NCBI GenBank assembly: GCA_008360955.1
Contig: LUCM01002853.1
Coordinates: 96,304 to 160,303, forward strand
Direction of reading: 5' to 3'
Origin: Fasciolopsis buskii
Taxonomy: Eukaryota; Platyhelminthes; Trematoda; Plagiorchiida; Fasciolidae
DNA: 64,000 nucleotides
Below are positions 10,100 to 23,580 of the stretch, in pieces (position 1 is the stretch's first letter; each line of letters starts with the position of its first letter). Below the pieces are notes generated by a model. The model saw only the letters and a program-made list of their open reading frames with translations, was not told the DNA's origin and searched no databases. The position numbers were made by a program, and so were the translations under genes.

Positions 10100-13000
10100 T
10101 TTTCTATTCAGTGATAACTGACGAATCTTTTCGGCAATAAGACGCTTGCTTTGATATTGTCTAGTAAGCAAATAAGCTATAAATTTAATCGAAATCAAAT
10201 TTCAGCCATCATATGAGTATCATAACCAGGATGCATCACGAGCCTGTTAGAAAGAACAAAGTGAGATTGATTAACAACAATCTGGTGTCCGTTTTGCTAA
10301 GAATCCAGCTTCAGGAAACAGTGGTAATCCATGAACCCTCATTATCTTCCAACAATATTCTGGTCATTTCAATGAGGCATCCTTCACCTGAAAGATCAAA
10401 TTGCTCTTATATTTTAAGAAGCTTTCGAATTTCAAAGTCAATGTCCATTGGTAAGGACAACACTTCTAATTATCACTCCAAAACACGAAAGAATCAAGAT
10501 TGAGGCAGAGGCAGGAGTTCATATGAGGCACATCCTCCGCCCAAGTGTACTTTTACCCGATTCACTTCAAATGTAAAAAAACAACCCTACTCAGAATGAC
10601 GTTAAATAAATTCTGGTAAAGTGAAACACGAGACTTCTTTCGGAAACACTGCCGTTTTTTTATTCTGGGTACTTTCTTTGAATGAACGGAATATCTTCAT
10701 TACCACAACCGCACTGCTTTCCCTCTTAATTCGCTGTTAAGGATGCTCTACTTTTATTCTTGTGACAGTGAACAAGTTGTGTGGGAATGAGAAAGCGGGA
10801 CAACTTCGTCGCGAAATTTTCTTCTACAGTTGTCCATTTCGCAAATGTATATGTTTCAGGTCATCTTATATCGCTCATCCAACAAAAAAATTAACGGGTC
10901 CTTAGATTGACGTGAGCCGAATTTTCTGATATTGTGCAGTACAATTATATGTATAGTTTTGTTATGCTATCAAGTCACGCTAATTGNAAGGTTCAAATAA
11001 TATTCAAGTTTATCTAGACGGTTGTGCACGGGGCACGGGCCATAGTCTGCGACGATATCAAGGAAATGAAATCCAGTCGTGGAATTTTAACATGAATGTA
11101 CGTAATTTTGTGGTCACTTCCGGATATGATCGATTTCATTCGTGAAAATTGTGCTGCTGGTATAAATTATTTGTTTAGTGCTACAAATGGTAGCCTTATT
11201 TAGGACAAGGCGCGGAATAGCTTAAATACAAAATTTTAAATCGACCGATTGTTTGTAATTGGTTCCCTATGCGCTGTATTGCGGAACCCTAAGAATTTGC
11301 TTCGTTGTATCGGTAACGATGTAAGCGATTAACGCAGCGAGCCCAAATGACTTTGATACAAGGTCAAACGTGGTGTAAACTAAGATCCTTCTTGAACGAA
11401 AATTATGCTGTTCGCGATCAACCATGATTATTAGACTTCAGTAAACGCAAAATACCCCAGTTAACATATGACTACCTTCAGCCTATAAATCCAGGCGCAA
11501 TCTTAGTTAGATTACTGGATAAAATAATTTTGTTTGTTGAACAAGCGAGTTTGTTTACACCTATGAATTAAAGTAGGGATAATTCCCAAGGCCCTTCCAA
11601 AACATGAGGATTTTATGCTCCAGAATGCTTTCGTTTTTCACGTACAGATGCATTTACCTAGACATTCAAGGTCGCCCATGTTCGACTGGCCTAGTTACAG
11701 TCTAAAGACAGATATAATAAAGGAAATCTTTAAATAAATTCAAAGTACTTGCTGGAGGTTTTTTAGCGATAACAAGCAGCAGTGCCGCAAGTATGTTAAC
11801 ATTGGGAAGTTTAGATCGCAACACAATCGGCGCCATCTATATATATATATATATATATATACATATATATCTCTTCATCAGGACGCAAAGCTTTGGCGCT
11901 TGTTTTGTTTACGCAAGGTATCACTCATTGGAGACCCGTCTCTTCTCATTTCTGCTAATAACGACTCCAAAATGCGATAACCAATTTGTGTTCAAGTATG
12001 ATTCTTTCGATAGATTACTCCCTCGTGTGAATCCCAAATAAATAGCAGAAAGAACCGTACGAGCAAAATGCACAATGCATCTTTGTGGCACAGCCTTGCA
12101 GCAAAACAGTAGTTTTGTAGGGAAATCATCTGTCACACATGCCTTCTCTGTTCCACTTATCTAGCTATAATGAATCTGTTACGCTGTGCTTATGCTTAGG
12201 TCTCCGCAACCTGTTGGTATCCACCGTTTATCGAAGAGTTTGTTGCAACATTTGAAATATGTCGAACCGGGTCATATACACTTACTTGTTAGCGACAGAG
12301 CATGTTCCTCCAAACACTGATCAGAATGGTAAACTTCATTAAATTTCAGTTTTTTCCGCTCGCTTTATTCATATCGTGGATCTACGAAACAGATCAGAAA
12401 TGACCGAGATAAATAATTCTTCGAAAGACCAAATGTGAATATTTACATCCGGGGCACAACTGAACAGTTTGAAATTCCAGAGCAGTACAAGATGGCATAT
12501 TTCTTCCAAGGCTAGTTGTTTTCAATCGTGTTACACTATATGCTCACTGTATCAGGGAACTGAAGTGATTTGAGTGTCTGAGAAGGCTATTGCTTCATTT
12601 AACAATACATCATCAAGCGGAAAGTGTTGTCACTTTATTTATGGTCCTTATCGAGAAAATCTTTCCACAGCAAGTGATGGATTGATGAAATATAAACGGT
12701 TTATTTAATTTGATGAACATGTTTGTTCGGACAAACCGCCGTGTTTTATGTTCACAGACAGTATCGGGAACGTGATCAAGGCAGCTAAAATGCGCTTCCT
12801 AGGAAGGAAAATTCAACAAATACCTCAACTATAATACAAGGATTTTACAGTAAATTCACCGAAATTCGCCACACATTGTGCCTCAGGCTAGTGGAACTTA
12901 TATCTTTAGATCACCTGAATAAACCTGTTAGATCCTTTCACGAGATAGTGAACTTCCAATAGCCAAATGAACCGAATGATGTCGCTGTGAAATACAGGTT

Positions 13001-15285
13001 CGAAGCACGATCGGTGTAAGCTGGCAAAAAGGTCCTCTTTTACCTAATGCAACCTCTGGTAATCGAAAACGCAGCAGTACTTGAGTGGCTTCCCCTAATG
13101 AAGACCAAAAAAGCATAATTGGTTGATCGCCCAAGTAGTCCCGCAGAACACATTGGGAATAACACCAAGTTGCAAGCAAGTGCATTTTTAGTGGTTTATA
13201 ATCAAGCCATTAGATCAAATTAACTATTGCGAATACCGACTGGGATAAAGAAAGAAGGTGGCTGAAAAAAGTGAATGAGTCAAGAACGGAAAAAGAACTA
13301 ACACTATAACAGAATGGTTGAATTTATTATCTGATTGTTCTCTACTGAATATGCAGCTTCGGTACTAGAAAGGATTGTTTTTGGGTGTAAAACTATACGG
13401 TTCTGACTAAATGGAAGCGATCTTGTTCGCTATTTGGTGTTGCTCTTAGTTGAATGCCGTTAGTTCATATGCGATTGGTATAGAAAATTTTCTGATTGAA
13501 AGAGATTCCTAGTATCACTACCTTCTTATCGCCCAGGTTTTAGTCTTTACATAATGACGGGTGGTAACTAAATGTGTTAAGACCTGTGCTTCTGTTGTTT
13601 TCTCAACCATGTCCAGCCATCTCAATCGTTGTCCTAACCGTTAAATGCATCCCTGATATTTGAAGGGTGATCTCATTTACCCCGATACCCTGTATCTCCG
13701 TTGACGTGAAGTTATTTTAAATGTTTAGTCTGCAGAATTTCCTGAGATTGTTTGTCATGTCATATCATGACTTGCCACTAGGGAAGCTTGGAAGCTGTCT
13801 TCAACCAGTCCTTCTTGTTAAGAATCTTCAACACTGCACAACTACCACACCCAAGGAGTGACGCTAATCCAGGACAAGCTGTGTTGAACGATTTCAGCTG
13901 ATTGCTGAAATTCACCGAGTGAATCATGACAAAACAGAAGCACCTTCACAGTGTTTTCGAGCTTTCTTATTATTGAGTTAGTTGATGATCATGCATGGTG
14001 CATAGTTTTTCAAACTAAAAGGTTTACCGCTTATGTTGCGAAAGTTATGAAGATAGTCACAAATGTTTCAAAAATCTGAACCTTGTCATTTTATTCCCTG
14101 TCTCCCTCGTCAGATCCGCCATACATCCGCTTTCCCTAGACATTCTGCCTTTGATTTAGTTGACCAGGAATGTTGATTGGTTAGGTTGCTTATCCGTTAA
14201 CAACAGCGCATTTAGCTGCCTCGATAGGTTCAGGCTCGGGCGACCCCCTCCCATAGATGGAGTTGAACAGAATATCGCATACATCTTTTTGAGTTATTCC
14301 CTGGGTCGCTAAGGTCTTGCACGAATACAGGGCAGAAATTTATCTGGACATTTTGGAACACATTTTTTTCTGTTTGCTGACCTGTCTGCATCCTTGCTTT
14401 TCAAATCTATCACTTCAGTTCTTGTACGACCAGTGTAAGGTACTTAAATTTATCGATGATTTAATCTTTAGGTAGACATTCACGAACTGGTCCAACGATT
14501 CCATTTTACAGAATAGGACAACTAAGCTTGCAAACTAGACCTCTACATGTAACTTTGAAATGAATCCGACAAAGCCTTGCAATCTTTTATGTTTATAAAA
14601 TAACAAAGCATTATCAAAACTTGGAGTCCGTTGACCTCTTCTGATTTTCCCTGGTGATCGCATCCTTATCATTATCATCCGGGACTTATTCTTGTCCAAA
14701 TATGAGTTTCCACGGTTTTTGCTGAAAAATAAGTCACCTTTGTCATTTTGCAACTCAGATCCCTTCCAGCATACGTACACCACGATCTTCATTTCTTCTC
14801 TTTCAGCATCCCGCTTGAGTGGCCGTTCTTCGTCCCTCCGTTCTTTCAAGGTTACTTGCCATGGATCTATAATTGATTCCGAGCTCCGTCTAATCCGTTT
14901 CAAGATTTGTTGGTGCAACCGGAAATCACAACGCCAGAACTCATATGTGGATCCTCAAGAGGGCTTCTTCCGGGCTAGTCTCACCCTTCTTCCCAAACTA
15001 GTAAAATGCATTATAACATCATTCACGTGTTCTTCCTGCAGACATTCAACTGAAAGTATAAGGGGGGTTCAAAAATGCTTCACTGTACCTTGTCATGTCC
15101 ATTTTCTCACAAACCCCGAAAATAATGATTCAGAAGGGAAATTGTTTCCGAGGAAGCATACTAGGATCTCAGAAGAAGTAATAGGACAGGGAATGAACAA
15201 TAAGTTCATTTGATAATCACATGTTGATCCGGCGGTAGTTTTTCATCGGTCAGACAAGGTTTACCTTCAGAAAGAGGGTATAAGT
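10100..15285. other. Non-coding stretch, nothing recognised
   Basis: No gene family is recognisable. The only ambiguous base in the window, an N, is at 10987. An open frame of 96 codons (10213-10503, plus, ATG start) and one of 173 codons (14692-15213, plus, TTG start) are present. Neither resembles a known protein, and both fit chance expectation for a window this size. On the minus strand near 13585-13645 a short stretch reads RLRWLDMVEK, reminiscent of the C-terminal part of a LINE reverse transcriptase, but it is too short to call. Confidence 0.45.
11838..11870. repeat. TA microsatellite with one interruption
   Basis: A run of alternating T and A, about 33 bases, with a single C at 11862 interrupting it. 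It is flanked on the right by CTCTTCATCAGGACGC. The flanks do not match the hammerhead-repeat body, so it is listed separately. Confidence 0.9.
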
Positions 15286-15289
15286 TCCA

Positions 15290-15435
15290 AAACCCCCTCA
15301 AGGAATCACCGCAGGATTCTTAGGTGAACCTATCATTTGCTCACACTCCCGATCATTTGAACGATATTCTAGTGAAAAACTAAAAAATGGACCACAGAAG
15401 TGTAAGAATGGTTGAACAGGACAGTACCTAGCACA
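15290..15435 (+). repeat. Hammerhead-repeat body, dispersed copy D
   Basis: This is a second, more diverged locus of the repeat found at 9.3-10.1 kb. Blocks in the same order are GAATCACCGCAGGATTCTT (from about 15302), GGTGAACC, GATATTCTAGTGAAA, GTGTAAGAATGGTTG and GACAGTACC. They lead straight into the ribozyme remnant at 15441. The match is to the body plus its 3' extension as seen in copy B, including the GTACC just before the ribozyme. No TA run and no second unit are evident. Confidence 0.6.
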
Positions 15436-15480
15436 CATACCTGATGAGCAGGAATAATCGTGGAACCGGTGGCGAAATAT
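15432..15480 (+). ncRNA. Decayed hammerhead ribozyme in copy D
   Basis: The motif CTGATGA (15441-15447) is intact and the palindromic stem III ACCGGT (15465-15470) is kept. However, the GAA core reads GGA (15462-15464), stem II (GCA with CGT) has only one or two pairs, and the cleavage-site base is G (15471), which hammerheads do not cut after. The 5' side of stem I, CACATAC, is close to that of the complete copy, but the 3' side no longer pairs with it. It is an inactive relic. Confidence 0.65.
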
Positions 15481-18400
15481 ATTACTGGCAGTAAATTCCA
15501 TTTTCCTGGGGAGTCTTTCATATTTAGCTTTGATATTTGCATATATATCTGTAGTGGTACTCATTTGCTGGTGCCTACACCCGATTACGTAAAAATTAGT
15601 GGTACCTTTTTCTGTAAAGTGCTTGGTGTGACACCGTCATTTTAAGTGCATTGCCGTGTTTAGGAATTGCAAAAAACCAGTTCGTTTACCATAGCGTGTT
15701 GTTAACCCCAATGCTCTTCACCATAGCGGCGTGTTCATTCCTAGGGAGCGCTATTGCCATTCCACTCTAAAGCTAACTTTAACCGGTAAAAATATCGGCA
15801 TTTATTCATGATAATCATTTGAACAAAATTCTCGTTCATACTGTTGCATTTCAGTCTGCACGAAACTCGAATGACAAAAATATTCAATAAACTTTCTAAT
15901 TGTTATGGCTTCACGTTAGCCAGTTGAACGCAATGTAATCGATGACCCGTTAGTTTCGTGTTCCTCGGCAAACTTTTCCAATGACAAAATTCCCTTTCTC
16001 TGAAAAGTTCTGAAATCGAGAAGCCAGTAACTGGTTTGGTTTGCAAACGTTATCTACCATTATTTTTCTACGTCCCCATGCAGTGCGTCATGCAATCACG
16101 GGAATTAATTTTGTAGTCAAAACAAAACGATTATCGGTTTATGAACATGCAAAAGCGATTCAAAAGTAACATCGGATGAAGGAAGGTTGATTTTAAAGGT
16201 TCTTAGGACGACAGATTTAAAGAAAATAAAACTCAATTTGTTTAAAATGATCGGGGTTTGGATTGCGAATAGTCATGGCTTCTGCCTAATTGGACATTTT
16301 TTGTTGCCGTGGGCGATTTCAATTAAACCTCTTTCGAAATAATATTAAGTATTATCTAAAATGTGTTTTACAACCAGTTACCCGACGCGCAGTCTTTTTC
16401 TGGTTGAGTGGCTCACGCGAAGCCGGTCTCCGCTCCCTTCCATGGCCAAACCCAGATAGGCTTAGTTAGTGTAATACGAGACCACCTTTCGGTTCTTCCC
16501 ACGTTAACAGCTGAGCATCCGCACTTGAAACGATAAAAACAGTTAAATTTGGCACAGAAACAGAATCCCGGTTGTTCTGAGAACGGCTGTCGGCCCAGTT
16601 GCGTTCTAGGTGTGTCTGACGACAGAGTTCAAGCACCTGCGGATTAAACGACAGACTGTCGTTTTTGAAGCAACTCCAGACACAACCGTATTTTAGACGA
16701 GTTAATCACTTTCCCTCTATCTTGCTGCTGTTCTGGAATATTCTCAAACTAATAGTAGTGAACAAAATTTCTTGCGTGTTCCTGATAAAACTGTTTGTTT
16801 CTCGCCCAGTGTATCCCGTGCATGAATTTCGCAGGTTCTTCGAAATAGCGTCCGGTTGAGGTTGATGGTATGTTGCATGGGAACGAAACAGGCGAAATTA
16901 TGTTACTGTCCTGATTGCAGGATTTTTGGCAAAGTAACCTCCAAACTGACTCATCAACTCAACAAGTATTTTAAACGATAAAAAATAGAATTGTTTCTCT
17001 TCATCTTCACGGTTAATTATAGTAATGTTGGAATGAATTTCACTAAGTTTCATAATTGGTTGCTTTCCGTCCTTACCGAGACCGCTGAGCTCACATGTCT
17101 AAGACGTAAAGACGATGCAGGTGTAGTTTGGTTAACATCGTTGATCATCTCTACTCAGAGGTTGGTTGCAGATATACCTGCTGTAAAGAGTTTAAGTTAA
17201 ATTCTCACGCCGATATCTTACGGTGATACCTTGCATCAAGGCATGCACATCCGAGATTTGAAGTACAAACCAGTAGTAGTCTTGTTAGCTCATTCTAAAG
17301 TAAACCAACTCACAGTTTGTCATGCTGAATTTTTTGTTTAATAACAGTAATTTCATGGCATGGGACATTCAACCGAATAGAATTCGCATTCCTGGCTATT
17401 GGCCAATGAACTTTTACGCCTGTTTTTGTCATACTATTCTTACCACGGTCACAAACCTTACAATCAACGTTCTATCTAACACTGATCCTTACTAGTGGTT
17501 TGTATTCGATGGAATCGCATCTGGGTTTAAATGAATATGTAAGCTTAGATTCGGCCAAGAGATGATGGAATAATTTCCCAGAACTGTTGATACAGCGAGC
17601 CTGACATTGTTAGCTTACTGTCGATTGGTAATTCGAATTCTTTCTTAAGCCGAATTGGGCTAATGATACACTGTTTTCGTAATGGATTCGCTAATGGAAA
17701 ACTAACATAAAACGTGGATACAAAAATTTGGTCGCACGCACTTGGAACTAGGTTTCTTGCATGCCGAACAACCATTAATTCCGAAAACAAAAGGTTCCTC
17801 TGGGAATAGTTTCCGTTTCGCATTGTGTTCCTTCCGTATCATATCTAGACTGCAGTAGTTTCGCAAATGCTGACTACGCACAACCGGGTAGGTGAGCCAT
17901 AATCCGGACTTGACATGACGCAGTTCCATTCCAATATCGTTTGGAATCATTGAAAATTCCCGACTACGGTAGTCTGAAGGATGACAGTTTAAGAACATGA
18001 TCACAGAAATTTTCATCTAAGAAAACAAAGTTCAAATAAGTACAACAAATTACCTGGCATGATCAAGTCAGTGTGTGGCTACATTTGACTGGTAATAAGT
18101 AGGGTCAACTTAAGGTACATACAATTGTCAAGCAAACAGCCTTGGAGTCTGGAGAAAAATACCAAGCGATCAATACTGGTTTGAAGCTGGAGCTGAATTG
18201 CCAGATCGAATCACAAATAATCAGTCGGTATTTCTGTCACCTACAAATAGATCATTTTTTATCATTTGCCTTGCAAACTAGCTCATACAACTGCTGTCTG
18301 TTCAGCCCAGTTTAGTCAATCCTACTCTATTGCTTACCGGGGTTGATCAGAACAGAGTATCACGTCACAGCACGATCCTTCAGCAACTATGCAGATAATT

Positions 18401-21400
18401 AAAATGAGATGCTAAAAGTTTCCCAATCTAGGTGGATATGATAAATTGTACCTTACAGTTACGGAGGGTCGAAAGAATTAGCAGTATCTTTTCCAGCCTA
18501 ATTGTCCGTTTATGAAACCGGAATTTCAAAAGTGTCAAAAATGAATAACGAGTACTTTCACGCTCTGTCCAGTGGAATTAGCGTACCGGTTTAATATAAG
18601 CTTTACAATACCTAACTTGAGTAGAAAGGCTGTAAAGATTGATTTTCATTGTAATTCGGGAAGTATGAGAATGCACTGATGACTAAAAAACAATAATCTC
18701 GGCCTCGTCATGCCCGGTATCCCCGTCCTCTACAGCTGTTTGAAGTTGGGAAGAAATAATTATTCCATTTTGGCACGCGACAACTATTCAGCCAATCACA
18801 TGGATTCTTCTGGTTTGAAATAATTGGCAAAATGTCGCCTCGTAATGGAGGAACTGTCACCGGGGTGAATAGGAAGTTAGCCTATTTTGTGGAACGTGAG
18901 CGCCCTGAGCGTAAATGGATGGGCTAATGAACATCGTCAAACGACTCGGTAAGCGTGTATCCTTCAGCAGTTCCGTTACCTAGAGACTCCATAGAAGCAC
19001 AAGTTCTGTCAGGTGAATCCGCCACGGTTGTGCGCCATCTTCCTTCAAATCAAGCAAATGTGAAGACAAGAACAAAAATACACTGGTGCAGGGGTACGTA
19101 AACACCGCAAAATCCCTAACCAAAACGCCACACTTGGGCTTAGATCAAAGCAGGTAACAATGTCTGCAATTTTTGCCAAGAAGTGGACACTGTGATTGAT
19201 GAACTATGAGACAAAGATAAATACGTTTTCGTTTCGTTCTTCATTTACTGGTCCATTTGTGTGGATTTGTAGGAAACACGCAGACAACCATATAAACCTT
19301 GTGCTTGTGCACATGAATATAGTATGCAAGCTCGATCATACTGAGCCTTTTTGGTCCTTACTGCTTGTCCTCCCATAGGCTACTACACCACTTATGTGTA
19401 CGTATTCATAGGCACCTAATTGCCTCCCCACACGTATGTACCACAACAGTTCTTTGTGTTTTCCTAGCTTTTCTATAAGTTTGGTCAAAAATCAGCAAGT
19501 GTTTTTCTCTCTTCCACCTCTATCTTGTTCCACAGGACGAGAAGAAGTAACAATACCGCCGAGACAGTTGAATTGAATTCGGATACTAGATGTGGTGGTG
19601 TTATTGTTGTTGCCTTTGCTGTTTTTGCTGGTATTGGCCACGAACGTGTTGTTGATATTCTGCTATCTTATATGGGGTAAGACCCGGCATTTGGGTTCTG
19701 CAGGTATGCTGGGCATGTAGCATCGATAGCCAAAAATATTGCCGGGTGCAAATATTCGGGGCAGCAAGCCCACATCTATCTTGCACATCATTCACGGAAT
19801 AATGGAGTGGAAGTTTGCGCGGTTGCTGCCTAATTTCCCCGTGTCGTCCAAACAAAAGTTGCGACCCAGAAAAAAGGAATTACTGCAGGAGATATTTTAG
19901 TAACGATCCGTAATTTATGGGAGTAGGGATGATATTCGCAAATTTGGGATTCAATTATCCCAATTTGCTAGCGGTTAACAAGTGACAAATTTTCACTGTC
20001 CTGGGCTGAATAGAAATCTAGGGGAATAATTCGAAAAGTTCCTGACCGGAATAATAGGGGAAATAGTGTGTGTCAGAATGCTGCATGTCTAGGGTACATG
20101 AAATCATGAAAAACGTTATATAGATTTACAACTGAAAACAATCATCCGATCCGCAATGTTCATTTCCTGTTGAAGGACTCTATGGTTTCAGTAAAGATCA
20201 AAACGAAGAACAAGGGTTCACAGTTATGTTGGCCTTAGCTTCAAAATAAACTTACTTTTTTCTGCTGGCAGATAACAGAAGAAAGTTAAATTAGGTGAAT
20301 TAGTCCCAGCAGCTTTCGAGTAAACAGAACTCCAGTCGTTGAACTTGAAGCATATTAAGTTACTGATCCGGTGTTTAAATCAATTCTTGAAATGTGTAGG
20401 TGAATATTACCTTTTGTTAACAGGCAAGGTAATGAACTCCATGTCTTTTACGTGGTGTTGACAAGAGAAAGATTTAGCGAGGCACGTTGCAATTGCAGTT
20501 TGTGAACGTACAATCAGATTTCATCATATACTAGCCTGTCTCGAGCACAACATACCAATAAAGCTTGGGTGACCTTACGTGCAGCTCAGTAACTTCACTC
20601 AGGACATGTTGCAATCAAACATACTCGTGGAAGCGGTTGCTAAGTTACCGGGGTTCTACGTGGAACCGTCACTTCTGAGGCAGTTGAAAGTAACTTCCGG
20701 TTAATAATACTTTGGGATACTGCCTCACGACGGTCAAATATTCAAGTGGTATTGAAGATCAAGATAACTATTATTTAGATGTACACGGCAGCCCAATTTT
20801 GTAAGCCGTTTGTACTTGGATTCTGTGTTAAATCGCCCATCCTAGAAGCAATTCAGCTTTGGTTTGGAAGAGGCCAGTAGCCATGCAAAACCACCGATTG
20901 GTGCATGCTATGTCGTGCCCAGTTATTCATAATCATTTTTGATAGACTAACGACTGAGGTTCTCGGTTATTAGTCTTTCACATTCAGGCATCGAGTCCAA
21001 GAAGGACAGGATAGAAAAGCACCGCAGATACTAGCGAATGAACAGACAACAAAAGTGCAGTGTTCCCGTGCTTTTAAATCGGGGATTAGTTGGTGGTGCT
21101 GAATGTTGAATTATTTTCTGATATAAAAAATGGAATAACATAGTCAGTTACAAGTAAATTCCGGTGAAATTTAAAAGACAAATTAGCAGGAAAACACACA
21201 AAACGTCGACTAGAACAAAAAAGAACAATTATAGGTTTCTTGAAGAGACAAATTTCGCAAGGTTGGAATACCCCTTCTTGTTCCCTACACGCATAAAACC
21301 CTACCGATTAAAAAGGCCTGGGCAAATCCAGATTGCAGACACACTTATTGCTTGTACTTGGAAGCCTTGACAGTTATCCTCTAACCTACAAACGTCATTC

Positions 21401-23294
21401 AATTTGCTGTGGGAAAAATTTCCGAAATTTTTAATGTCTCGATTTTGCTGAAAAACGAGCACTCAGAAATTAAGAACACTATCTTGCACTCCGTTCTCTA
21501 AAACTAAAACGCTAACGGTCGAGATATGTGAGACACTAAAAAACTGCCATGCACCCGCAACTCACGGGCCAAATTGATAATGGTCACCTAATCTGACACA
21601 ACTCGTTTTGATCTAGGGGTTGGCCATAAATCATCCATCCGGGTATATGACTCAGTGAGTATATATCTGAACAGGCACTTCTCACCTTTCTCGTTGAGTT
21701 AATTTTTGTAAAGTCCGCCTTGGTTAGCTCAATCCGTAACAAGCAAAAAGCTGGCCAGTTGTTACGACCATTGCTATCACCTTTTCACAAGAAGCGCAAA
21801 AATCATACCAAATAAATCAGACAATACACCGTGCATTATAGCGCTTCTCAATACGATCAATGTAACTCTCATTTCACTCTCCTGTACAAAATGTTCTGTG
21901 CAATAAATGTATTTAAAGAACTGACTATTCACCGTTTTACCTAACGAAACATCATCGGCATCGATCAGTTTTGAACAACAGGACAAGCCCCACTGACCGC
22001 TATCTTCTTCATCGAGTTGCGCGACGTCACAGGATGATTGAATGTGCAAGCTGGAAGAGTACCGGACTTGAAGGGGTGAAAAAATAGAATTGCCATAAAT
22101 ATGCATATATATTTATATTATCCTCCACAAATCGGAATACTGATCATATGGCATGAAAATCATGGCGAAGAATGAGAGCAGGAACCGAGAAAGAGAAAAG
22201 ATAAAAGAAACACTGTGCAGTGTTTGCCACGCATGCAACTGTTACTATTCTGCATCTGCCCGTCACCGGCAATCCACCGGGATCCAGGGTCCTTCTGTAG
22301 GCTTGTTACGTCCCGGTTTCTCAAACCAAAGTAAATTATTCACTTAGAAGACCCTAACCCAACCCCAAGCCTTTGACAGAATGATCCAGTCCTAAGGTAG
22401 TAAGGCGATTGGAAGATCACGTTACCCGCTGGAGACAAATAGCTGATTGTTCAGCTCGCGCGCTCGTCGGATGGAGATAGACATTCCGGGTGTCCTGTGC
22501 ACCCCAGGTTCACAGATGCCGATGAACACAACCTTAGGATTCGTGCGCCGGCCGTGTTTGGCTTGGAATTAGTGTTTAACCAACTCTCCTAGACTGATTA
22601 CCAAAGACCAGTGAACCCGTTGTAGGGCACCAGGCGTTGCAATCAACACATGGAACACAGTCTAATTGCTTAAACTTACTTCTTTCAAACACTGACTAGT
22701 TAGAAATCGACAATAGGATCACTGCTGTTTACGGTTCGCTACCATGTCTTTTAGTGTGTCTAACCAACCGAGTGAGTGGTATTTTGGGAGATGGCGACGA
22801 GACGACTACTATACCATAATGTACTGATTTTTAGTAGAATCTGAAGACCAAGTCTTATAGCCGATTGGATAGGGTATTCCACCCACCGCTTGTTCCTTAT
22901 TCGTGTCCAGTTCCGGTCCAATGAATATGTATTGCTGATGATTTCTAACAAGAATAGGAAAGTTGTTCACGGCGCATTTTTGGCTGAATTCAATCGAAAA
23001 CCGGTTTCAGAGTGACACCGAAACAGCGACATCTTAGTGTTCCGAGCAAAATGTTCTATTTTTTGCACACTGCATATGGCACAATTTTGCCTGATCATTT
23101 TAAAGCAAGCTTCATGTAAATAGCATGAAAGCTATTTTCGAAGTACAATTAATCATACCACTCAGTAAAATTCCTCTTGGCACCAGCAGTACTTTGTATA
23201 AATTATTTTAAATAAATTTGTACTTGTCTTTATGGAAGTACAAATGTTTAAAGCCAATTCATATACCTCAGCTTTTGATTCAACCACTCGTCAC

Positions 23295-23580
23295 TGGCAT
23301 CATCATAATCATACTACTGAACATCGACACCCAAATCATTGTCAATAGTATTAAGGATAACAGTAGTGGTAATAATAGTGTTAACTGCAGTACTATTACA
23401 TTTATTCTTAGTTGTAGTGATATAATAATAGTAGTTCAGCTTCATTTCTGTGTTTACAACCGTTAACTTTGCATTAACATAATGTGGTTTTCGTTTCCAC
23501 CTCAGCATAGTAAGAGTGATGGCAACTGTAATAGTAGTGGTAGTAACAGTGGCAGCAATATAAATCAAAACATTGGTTGT
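23295..23580. repeat. Cryptic trinucleotide-rich tract (AGT/AAT type)
   Basis: Degenerate simple sequence dominated by AGT, AAT and GGT triplets on the plus strand, such as AACAGTAGTGGTAATAATAG and GTAATAGTAGTGGTAGTAAC. It lies in two patches separated by less repetitive DNA. Open frames in it on both strands are low-complexity translations of the triplets, not genes. Confidence 0.7.

Noticed and set aside
11865..11890. CTGATGA on the minus strand next to a TA run, a possible hammerhead core
   Set aside because: No GAAA partner or stem II/III follows, and the flanks do not match the hammerhead-repeat body.
13585..13645. Minus-strand RLRWLDMVEK, similar to LINE C-terminal HRLRWLGHVLRM
   Set aside because: About ten residues with stops nearby and no other LINE block in order around it. 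Not enough to call an element.
14692..15213. 173-codon open frame, plus strand, the longest outside the receptor and RTE elements
   Set aside because: It starts with TTG, has no recognisable motif, is overlapped on the other strand by a 127-codon frame, and about one frame of this length is expected by chance in 64 kb of both strands.
16395..16440. A-box-like TGGTTGAGTGG suggesting a tRNA gene
   Set aside because: No B-box follows at the right distance and no acceptor stem can be formed.
17702..18016. Minus-strand frame containing HVKSGLWLTYP, which recalls the MIR region of ryanodine receptors
   Set aside because: The resemblance is about 11 residues from memory. The flanking residues do not continue the family pattern and no splice donor follows at the expected place.
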